Shown here: piece after piece, positions 58,356 through 64,000 of the stretch
Position numbering within the stretch: the first letter of the stretch is position 1
Layout of the letters: every line of letters starts with the position of its first letter
Source of the DNA: Pseudomonas campi
Lineage (GTDB): Bacteria > Pseudomonadota > Gammaproteobacteria > Pseudomonadales > Pseudomonadaceae
Assembly (NCBI RefSeq): GCF_013200955.2
Contig: NZ_CP053697.2
Coordinates: 186,001-250,000 of the forward strand
Reading direction: 5' to 3'
DNA: 64,000 bases
Made by a program: the position numbers and the translations under genes
The notes under the pieces: model-generated
Told to the model about the DNA's origin: nothing
Database searches by the model: none
Seen by the model: the letters and a program-made list of their open reading frames with translations, nothing else

Positions 58356-59282
58356 TCAGCCCTTGTCGGCCTTGGCTTGGCCATCCTTGTTGAATACGTA
58401 GAACAGGTTCGGTTCGCTGACCATGTAGATGGTGCCGTCCTCGTCCATGGCCACCCCTTCGGCGCGCGGGATACGCTTGTTCAGGCCGTTCAGGCCGCCC
58501 TGCAGGCTAATGAAACTGAGCGCCTGGCCGTGTTCGTCCAGCTCCAGCAACAGGTAAGACTGCGCCGACAGCGCCAGGATGTGCCCGGTCTGCGGGTCGA
58601 CGCTGAGGGCCGAAAGGTTGCGCATGTCCAGGCCATGGTCGGGCAGTAGTTGCAGGACCGAGGACAGCAGCTGCTTGCCATTACTGGCCAGGCTGAACAT
58701 GGCAATCGGGTTGCGCTCCTTGCCCAGCAGCAGGCGCTGCTGGGTCGGGTCCCAGGCGATCCCCTCGAAGCCCTTGTTGCCGGCGTCCGGGTATCCCAGG
58801 TCGAACGGCTTGCCGTCGGCCAGGTTGAGCTCGCGGGTCAGCGGGTTCAGTTCGAAGATCGACAGGTTGCGCCGGCGCTCGTCGATCACCGCGACGTTGC
58901 CGTTTTCCAGCACCGCCACGCCTTCCGGGTTGGAAAAGCCCTTCAGGCTGATGCGCCGCAGCACGTCGCCCTGGCGGCTGATTTCCACCAGCGTGGGTTG
59001 CTTGCCGGTGACGGTGAACAGGGTGCCGGTGATCGGGTTGTAGGCCAGGTCCGAGGTTTCACCGGCTTCCAGGCCGGCCAGTGCCTTGCCCTGCAGGGTG
59101 GCTCGGTAGCCGGGCAGCCAGATGCTGGCGGCGCGCTCGGCGCTGGGCAGGTTGTGCTCCTTGAACCAGAGCAGGCTGCGGTCATCCCAGTGCAGGAAGT
59201 TGATGGCGGCAACGGCGGCGGCCAGGCTGCCGGCCAGGGCCAGTGACAGCCAGGGGCGGCGGGGAAGGGCGAGGGAGTGCAT
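58356..59282 (-). CDS. SdiA-regulated-like beta-propeller protein (paralogue 2)
   Basis: A 308-residue exported/anchored protein (N-terminal hydrophobic WLSLALAGSLAAAVAAINFL) with the same architecture as the gene at 54815: ETSDLAYNPITGTLFTVTGKQPTLVEISRQGDVLRRISLKGFSNPEGVAVL, KGFEGIAWDPTQQRLLLGKERNP, LSALSVDPQTGHILALSAQSYLLLELDEHGQ and RAEGVAMDEDGTIYMVSEPNLFYVF. It is convergent with the acetylpolyamine amidohydrolase. The two paralogues enclose the AraC and amidohydrolase genes. Confidence 0.86.
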   Translation of the reverse strand: MHSLALPRRPWLSLALAGSLAAAVAAINFLHWDDRSLLWFKEHNLPSAERAASIWLPGYRATLQGKALAGLEAGETSDLAYNPITGTLFTVTGKQPTLVEISRQGDVLRRISLKGFSNPEGVAVLENGNVAVIDERRRNLSIFELNPLTRELNLADGKPFDLGYPDAGNKGFEGIAWDPTQQRLLLGKERNPIAMFSLASNGKQLLSSVLQLLPDHGLDMRNLSALSVDPQTGHILALSAQSYLLLELDEHGQALSFISLQGGLNGLNKRIPRAEGVAMDEDGTIYMVSEPNLFYVFNKDGQAKADKG

Positions 59283-59408
59283 CGGGGGCTGCTCGGCTGA
59301 ATCAAGCCCTTGAGACTACGCAGCGGCGATGAAAGTTCTGTGAAACGCAGGTGAAAGCTGTGTCAGTGCGCTTGCACCTGACCGCACCGGCAAGGCCGGT
59401 GCGGGATT

Positions 59409-60074
59409 TCAGAGCACCCGCGTGGTGAATGCGGCTTGCCCACCCAGGGCGATTTCCAGCTGGTCGTCGCTGGCCAACGGGCCGACGCCAGCCGGCGTGC
59501 CGGTGGAGATCACGTCGCCTGGCTGCAGGCTGAAGTGCCCGGCGATGTGCTGGATCAGGCCGATGATCGGGTTAAGCATGGCGCTGCTGTTACCGTCCTG
59601 GCGCAGCTCGCCATTGATCGACAGGCGGATGCCGATATCGGCCAGATCCGGGTAGGCATCGCCGGCGACGAACGGCGCCAGCACGTAGGCACCGTCGAAG
59701 GACTTGGCCAGCTCCCACGGTAGGCCCTTTTCCTTGAGCTTGGCCTGCACGTCGCGCAGGGTCAGGTCCAGGGCCGGGGCGAAGCCAGAGATGGCATCGC
59801 GCACTTCTTCTACCGAGGGCTTCTTCGACAGCGGCTTGCCGATCAGCACGGCGATTTCCGCCTCGTAGTGCACCACGCCGCGATCCTGCGGGATGGCGAA
59901 GCTGTCGTTCAGCGCCACCGTGCAGCTGCCTGGCTTGATGAACAGCAGCGGCTCGCTGGGGATCGGGTTGTTCAGCTCAGCGGCGTGCTCGGCGTAGTTG
60001 CGCCCGACGCAGACCACCTTGCCCAGCGGGAAGTGGATCGGCGTGCCGTCGGTGTACTGGTGCTGGTAGCTCAT
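59409..60074 (-). CDS. Fumarylacetoacetate hydrolase-family protein
   Basis: A 221-residue single-domain FAH-family enzyme. KVVCVGRNYAEHAAELNNP, LFIKPGSC, VHYEAEIAVLIGKPLSKKPSVEEV, DLTLRDVQAKLKEKGLPWELAKSFDGAYVLAPFV and GDVISTGTPAGVGPL are the family metal and substrate segments. Relatives are oxaloacetate decarboxylases or acylpyruvate hydrolases. It lies 93 bp downstream of the D-2-hydroxyglutarate dehydrogenase gene, same direction; shared operon is likely but the substrate link is inference. Confidence 0.9.
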   Translation of the reverse strand: MSYQHQYTDGTPIHFPLGKVVCVGRNYAEHAAELNNPIPSEPLLFIKPGSCTVALNDSFAIPQDRGVVHYEAEIAVLIGKPLSKKPSVEEVRDAISGFAPALDLTLRDVQAKLKEKGLPWELAKSFDGAYVLAPFVAGDAYPDLADIGIRLSINGELRQDGNSSAMLNPIIGLIQHIAGHFSLQPGDVISTGTPAGVGPLASDDQLEIALGGQAAFTTRVL

Positions 60075-60166
60075 TGCGGCTTCTCCATTACGAAGCGCTG
60101 TTTAAAGCGTTGCGAGTTAAGGCTTCGAACGCCAACGAAGCATGGCGCGCGAAGCCCGCAATAGCT

Positions 60167-61561
60167 TCAGACGGGGAAGATTTTGCCGGGGTTCATGATC
60201 CCGTTGGGATCGAACACCGCCTTGATCGCCTTCATGTAGCCGATCTCGGCTTCCGAGCGGCTGTAGTGCAGGTAATCGCGCTTGGTCATGCCCACGCCGT
60301 GCTCGGCCGAGATCGAGCCGTTGTACTTCTGCACGGTCTCGAACACCCACTTATTGACGATGGCGCACTTGGCGAAGAACTCGTCCTTGGACAGGCTCTC
60401 CGGCTTGAGGATGTTCAGGTGCAGGTTGCCGTCGCCGATGTGGCCGAACCAGATGACTTCGAAGTCTGGGTAGTTTTCCCCGACGATGCGGTCGATATCG
60501 TGCAGGAAGGCCGGGACCTTGCCGACGGTGACCGAGATGTCGTTCTTGTACGGGGTCCAGTGGCTGATGGTCTCCGAGATGTACTCGCGCAGCTTCCACA
60601 GGTTCTGCAGTTGCTGCTCGCTCTGGCTCATTACGCCGTCCAGCACCCAACCCTGCTCGACGCAATGTTCGAAGGTAGCCAGCGCCTGTTCGGCGACCTC
60701 CTCGGTGCTGGCTTCGAATTCCAGCAGGGCATAGAACGGGCAATCGGTGTCGAAGGCCGGCGGTACGTCGCCACGGGCCATGATCTTGGCCAGGGCCTTG
60801 TCGGAGAAGAATTCGAAGGCGGTTAGGTCCAGTTTGTTCTGGAAGGCGTGCAGCACCGGCATGATCGAGTCGAAGTCCGGGGTGCCGAGCACCATCGCGG
60901 TGAGGTTCTTCGGCGCGCGTTCCAGGCGCATGGTCGCTTCCACCACGAAACCGAGGGTGCCTTCGGCGCCGATGAACAGCTGGCGCATGTCGTAGCCGGT
61001 GGCGTTCTTGATCAGGTCCTTGTTCAGCTCCAGAAGTTCGCCGGTGCCGGTGACCACTTTCAGGCCGGCCACCCAGTTGCGGGTCATGCCGTAGCGAATG
61101 ACCTTGATCCCGCCGGCATTGGTGCCGATGTTGCCGCCAAGTTGGCTGGAGCCGGCAGAGGCGAAGTCCACCGGGTAGTACAGGCCCTTGTCCTCGGCGA
61201 ACAGCTGCAGTTGCTTGGTCACCACGCCCGGCTGGCAGACCACGGTGCGGTCGAATTCGTTGAACTCGACGATCTGGTTCATGTAGTCGAAGGCCACCAC
61301 CACTTCGCCATTGGCGGCGACGGCGGCGGCGGACAGGCCGGTGCGGCCGCCCGACGGCACCAGGGCGACCTTGTGCTCGTTGGCCCAGCGGACGATGGCC
61401 TGCACCTGCTCGGTGGTCTTGGGAAAGACGATGGCGCTGGGCGCCGGGGCGAAATGTTTGGTCCAGTCCTTGCCGTAGGCATTGAGGGAGTCGGCGTCGG
61501 TGAGCACCTTGCCGGGCTCGACCAGGGTCTTCAGCGCTTCAATCAGGGCAGGATTGGTCAT
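60167..61561 (-). CDS. FAD-linked D-2-hydroxyglutarate dehydrogenase
   Basis: A 464-residue FAD_binding_4/FAD-oxidase_C flavoprotein: LVPSGGRTGLSAAAVAANGEVVVAF, QLGGNIGTNAGGIKVIRYG, LFIGAEGTLGFVVEATMRL, and the metal/substrate motifs HIGDGNLHLNI and SAEHGVGMTKRDYL. ATG 61561 gives MTNPALIEAL. In Pseudomonas this enzyme re-oxidises D-2-hydroxyglutarate formed by SerA, which makes the divergent serA neighbour meaningful. Electron acceptor is expected to be ETF. Confidence 0.92.
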   Translation of the reverse strand: MTNPALIEALKTLVEPGKVLTDADSLNAYGKDWTKHFAPAPSAIVFPKTTEQVQAIVRWANEHKVALVPSGGRTGLSAAAVAANGEVVVAFDYMNQIVEFNEFDRTVVCQPGVVTKQLQLFAEDKGLYYPVDFASAGSSQLGGNIGTNAGGIKVIRYGMTRNWVAGLKVVTGTGELLELNKDLIKNATGYDMRQLFIGAEGTLGFVVEATMRLERAPKNLTAMVLGTPDFDSIMPVLHAFQNKLDLTAFEFFSDKALAKIMARGDVPPAFDTDCPFYALLEFEASTEEVAEQALATFEHCVEQGWVLDGVMSQSEQQLQNLWKLREYISETISHWTPYKNDISVTVGKVPAFLHDIDRIVGENYPDFEVIWFGHIGDGNLHLNILKPESLSKDEFFAKCAIVNKWVFETVQKYNGSISAEHGVGMTKRDYLHYSRSEAEIGYMKAIKAVFDPNGIMNPGKIFPV

Positions 61562-61635
61562 CTGGGGAACTCTCAAACAATTCATGGTCACCCTGAGCAC
61601 GCTTCATCGGCCAGGGGTGGGTCTTTCGCGGGGCT

Positions 61636-61651
61636 CGTATGCTAGCATACG
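61636..61651. promoter_or_regulatory. 16-bp palindrome between serA and D2HGDH genes
   Basis: CGTATGCTAGCATACG is a perfect palindrome near the middle of the 187-bp divergent spacer. It contains TATGCT, a -10-like hexamer, on both strands, so it may be an operator, face-to-face overlapping -10 boxes, or both. Confidence 0.5.
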
Positions 61652-61748
61652 CCCCCCGTGAATCGTGCCCCCGCGCCGATCTGCGGGCCCGGTCAGCAAC
61701 GCTGCTGACGCTTCTCCTGACACTATTCGTGGGACAACAGGTACTCCG

Positions 61749-62978
61749 ATGAGCAAGACCTCTCTCGACAAGAGCAAGATCAAGTTCCTTCTGCTGGAAG
61801 GCGTGCACCAGAATGCCGTCGACACCCTGAAGGCCGCCGGCTACAGCAACATCGAGTACCTCAAAGGCGCGTTGTCCGACGACGAGCTGAAAGAAAAGAT
61901 CGCCGACGCCCATTTCATCGGCATCCGCTCGCGCACCCAGCTGACCGCTGAGGTCTTCGACTGCGCCAAGCGCCTGGTCGCTGTGGGTTGCTTCTGCATC
62001 GGCACCAACCAGGTCGACCTGAATGCAGCCCGCGAGCGCGGTATCGCCGTGTTCAACGCACCGTTCTCCAACACCCGTTCGGTCGCCGAACTGGTGCTGG
62101 CCCAGGCCATCCTGCTGCTGCGCGGCATCCCCGAGAAAAACGCCTCCTGCCACCGTGGTGGCTGGATCAAGTCGGCGGCCAACTCCTTCGAAATCCGCGG
62201 CAAGAAGCTGGGTATCGTCGGTTACGGCTCGATCGGCACCCAGCTCTCGGTACTCGCCGAAGCCCTCGGCATGCAGGTGTTCTTCTACGACACCGTGACC
62301 AAGCTGCCGCTGGGCAACGCCACTCAGGTCGGCAACCTGCACGAGCTGCTGGGCATGGCCGACATCGTTTCCCTGCATGTGCCGGAGCTGGCTTCCACTC
62401 AGTGGATGATCGGCGAGAAGGAAATCCGCGCCATGAAGAAGGGCGGCATCCTGATCAACGCCGCCCGCGGCACCGTGGTGGTGCTGGAAGCGCTGGCTGA
62501 AGCGATCAAGGACGAGCACCTGATCGGCGCCGCCATCGACGTATTCCCGGTCGAGCCCAAATCCAACGATGAGGAGTTCGAAAGCCCGCTGCGTGGTCTG
62601 GATCGCGTGATCCTGACTCCGCACATCGGTGGTTCGACTGCCGAGGCGCAGGCCAACATCGGTCTGGAAGTGGCCGAGAAGCTGGTCAAGTACAGCGATA
62701 ACGGTACTTCGGTTTCGTCGGTCAACTTCCCCGAAGTCGCCCTGCCGGCGCACCCGGGCAAGCATCGCCTGCTGCACATCCACGAGAACGTGCCGGGCGT
62801 GATGAGTGAGATCAACAAGGTGTTCGCCGACAACGGCATCAACATCTCCGGCCAGTTCCTGCAGACCAACGAAAAGGTCGGCTACGTGGTGATCGACGTC
62901 GACGCCGAGTACTCCGACCTGGCCCTGGAAAAGCTGCAGCATGTCACCGGTACCATCCGCAGCCGCGTTCTGTTCTAA
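61749..62978 (+). CDS. serA: D-3-phosphoglycerate dehydrogenase SerA
   Basis: A 409-residue dehydrogenase, first step of serine synthesis, of the ACT-domain type without an intervening domain. NAD-binding GIVGYGSIGTQL, catalytic Arg in NAARGTVV, Glu in VFPVEP and His in LTPHIGGST are present; the C-terminal ACT domain (RLLHIHENVPGVMSEINKVFADNGINISGQFLQTNEKVGYVVIDVD) gives serine feedback. ATG 61749 is the family start (MSKTSLDKSK). It can also reduce 2-oxoglutarate to D-2-hydroxyglutarate, which the divergent flavoenzyme recycles. Confidence 0.96.
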   Translation: MSKTSLDKSKIKFLLLEGVHQNAVDTLKAAGYSNIEYLKGALSDDELKEKIADAHFIGIRSRTQLTAEVFDCAKRLVAVGCFCIGTNQVDLNAARERGIAVFNAPFSNTRSVAELVLAQAILLLRGIPEKNASCHRGGWIKSAANSFEIRGKKLGIVGYGSIGTQLSVLAEALGMQVFFYDTVTKLPLGNATQVGNLHELLGMADIVSLHVPELASTQWMIGEKEIRAMKKGGILINAARGTVVVLEALAEAIKDEHLIGAAIDVFPVEPKSNDEEFESPLRGLDRVILTPHIGGSTAEAQANIGLEVAEKLVKYSDNGTSVSSVNFPEVALPAHPGKHRLLHIHENVPGVMSEINKVFADNGINISGQFLQTNEKVGYVVIDVDAEYSDLALEKLQHVTGTIRSRVLF

Positions 62979-62992
62979 GAACCGCGCGTTGC

Positions 62993-63023
62993 AAAAAAAG
63001 GGAGGCTTCGGCCTCCCTTTTTC
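62993..63023. terminator. Bidirectional intrinsic terminator between serA and the DUF4399 gene
   Basis: AAAAAAAGGGAGGC-TTC-GGCCTCCCTTTTT. Confidence 0.85.
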
Positions 63024-63035
63024 GTTTCCGTCCGT

Positions 63036-63467
63036 TTATTTCACGGTGATGCTGATCTGCTCTGAAATCACCGGCGGATCGAGCGGCACGTGGTTCTTGT
63101 CGCCGACCAGCAGCTGCAAGGTGTGCTTTCCGGGCAACAGGGTCACTTCGGTTTCGGTCTGGCCCTTGCCGAAGTGGCGGACCTGGTCGGTGGTCGGCAA
63201 TGGCATGTCCATCGCCGGCAGCTGCGTGCCATCCACCAGCAGGTGGTGATGGCCGGTGGCGGGCATGTCGACCCCGGCCGGGGCCACGCCCATGCCCTTG
63301 AGACCGAACTTGACGGTGAAGGTCTGGCCGACCGTGGCGCCGTCGGCCGGTTCGATGAAGTACACCTCGGCGCCAGCCGGGGCTGCCGTGCGCGGCATTT
63401 CCGCCAGGGCGGCGAGTGGGCTGATGCAGAACAGGGTGGCGAGGGCGAGTGGGCGCAAGATGGTCAT
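63036..63467 (-). CDS. DUF4399 periplasmic protein
   Basis: A 143-residue exported protein with Sec signal peptide (MTILRPLALATLFCISPLAALA). The DUF4399 signature is visible: VYFIEPADGATVGQTFTVKFGLKGMGVAPAG, ATGHHHLLVDG, FGKGQTETEVTLLPGKHTLQLLVGDKNHVP. The histidine cluster suggests a metal-related role, but none is established. It is convergent with serA across a shared terminator. Confidence 0.9.
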   Translation of the reverse strand: MTILRPLALATLFCISPLAALAEMPRTAAPAGAEVYFIEPADGATVGQTFTVKFGLKGMGVAPAGVDMPATGHHHLLVDGTQLPAMDMPLPTTDQVRHFGKGQTETEVTLLPGKHTLQLLVGDKNHVPLDPPVISEQISITVK

Positions 63468-63536
63468 GGCAGGCTCCTTTTCGGGGTGTCCAGCACTGAC
63501 CTTAGGTGAGGCGGTGGGTTCCGTGGCGCGAACCGA

Positions 63537-64000
63537 TCAGCTGCACTGTTCCAGGCGCGCCAGCTCGGCAGCTGCCTCGGCCAGCTGGCTTTCGTTGAAC
63601 ACCTTGACCCCGGCGCGGCGCAGCAGGGCGGCGGTGACCCCTTCGCCCTCGACCAGCGTGCCGCTGAAGTTGCCGTCGTAGTTGTGCGTGTTGCCGCAGG
63701 ACGGGCTGCGCGCCTTGAGCACCGCTACTCGCAGGCCATGCTGGCGGACCAGTTGCAGAGCGATCTCGGCGCCGGCGACGAAGGCTGCAGTAACGTCTTC
63801 GCCCAGGTTGGTCAGCACCGGCTGGCTGCCGTCTAGCACCTGGGCGCCCTGGCCACCGGGGATTTCCGCCGGCGGCCGCGGGGTCGGCAGGCCGCCGGCC
63901 ACTTCCGGGCACAGGGCGACGATGCGGCCTTCGTCCTGCCAGCGCTGCAGCAGGTCGAACGGGCCATGGGCGCCGCCGTCGTAGCGCACCTTGTGGCCAA
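63537..64000 (-). CDS. DUF523 family protein (TudS-like), 5' end beyond the window
   Basis: The minus-strand frame runs to the window edge with LGHKVRYDGGAHGPFDLL, the near-N-terminal part of DUF523, so the gene is truncated only by the boundary. GRIVALCPEVAGGLPTPRPPAEI and LKARSPSCG (cluster-binding cysteines) are conserved. DUF523 includes TudS, an Fe-S thiouracil desulfidase. The visible part ends with TGA complement at 63537-63539. Confidence 0.88.
   Translation of the reverse strand, partial: GHKVRYDGGAHGPFDLLQRWQDEGRIVALCPEVAGGLPTPRPPAEIPGGQGAQVLDGSQPVLTNLGEDVTAAFVAGAEIALQLVRQHGLRVAVLKARSPSCGNTHNYDGNFSGTLVEGEGVTAALLRRAGVKVFNESQLAEAAAELARLEQCS

Overview
The window is GC-rich chromosomal DNA from a Pseudomonas of the aeruginosa/mendocina/oleovorans/stutzeri side of the genus. 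This is inferred from gene content and order: dadA-ridA-dadX-pauR-cycB, rep, proE, comM-ubiK-glnK-amtB, sutA, xerC-dapF-lysA-lptM, cyaY, rnk, the agu/spu polyamine block, rppH-ptsP, ilvA/rpiA and serA. I saw no rRNA, tRNA, CRISPR or prophage. About 62 protein-coding genes can be supported, nearly all housekeeping or metabolic. Two genes are cut by the edges: the dadA 3' end at the left and the 5' end of a DUF523 gene at the right.

Layout. 1-2.3 kb: alanine catabolism (dadA, RidA-like, dadX) and the polyamine repressor pauR, followed by a MITE-like element. 2.6-9.8 kb: cytochrome c5, a large WG/Sel1-repeat protein, Rep helicase and an EAL phosphodiesterase. 9.9-18.7 kb: MATE pump/LysR pair, comM, ubiK, glnK with two consecutive ammonium transporters behind a probable sigma-54/NtrC promoter, yjbQ and sutA. 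18.7-25.7 kb: HAD-xerC-DUF484-dapF-lysA-lptM cluster on the minus strand, an AraC regulator, cyaY, DUF1289 and rnk. 25.86-26.70 kb: a complete IS5-family element that abuts the ligB stop codon. 26.7-43.6 kb: ligB and the full polyamine block, with aguA-aguB-aguR-binding protein-spuI on the minus strand and spuA-spuH on the plus strand. 43.7-54.7 kb: WGR/DUF6630 protein, FAD oxidase, ptsP, rppH, HAD-IB, a DUF2269/SDR-DoxX/DUF2269 trio, ilvA, rpiA and DUF1508. 54.8-64 kb: two SdiA-regulated-like paralogues bracketing an AraC regulator and an acetylpolyamine amidohydrolase, then FAH-family hydrolase, D-2-hydroxyglutarate dehydrogenase, divergent serA, DUF4399 and DUF523.

How the genes work together. 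Polyamine and nitrogen metabolism is the main theme. Agmatine goes to putrescine (AguA, AguB). Putrescine and spermidine are imported by SpuD/E-SpuFGH and degraded by gamma-glutamylation (SpuI, SpuB, SpuA) and transamination (SpuC). Acetylated polyamines can be deacetylated by the HDAC-like enzyme at 57.2 kb. The likely repressor (PauR) and the nitrogen-control modules (GlnK/AmtB, PtsP) lie in the same 64 kb. SerA and D-2-hydroxyglutarate dehydrogenase form a divergent, metabolically coupled pair.

I did not find a convincing new defence or biosynthetic system. The more unusual signals are non-coding. They are: an IS and a related MITE-like element, each sitting on a stop codon; long inverted repeats between spuI and spuA; GC-rich hairpins between spu genes; a 16-bp palindrome between serA and its partner; and REP-type repeats that supply or overlap stop codons. 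Gene names rest on recognised protein sequence and on remembered PAO1 gene order; no database search was possible.
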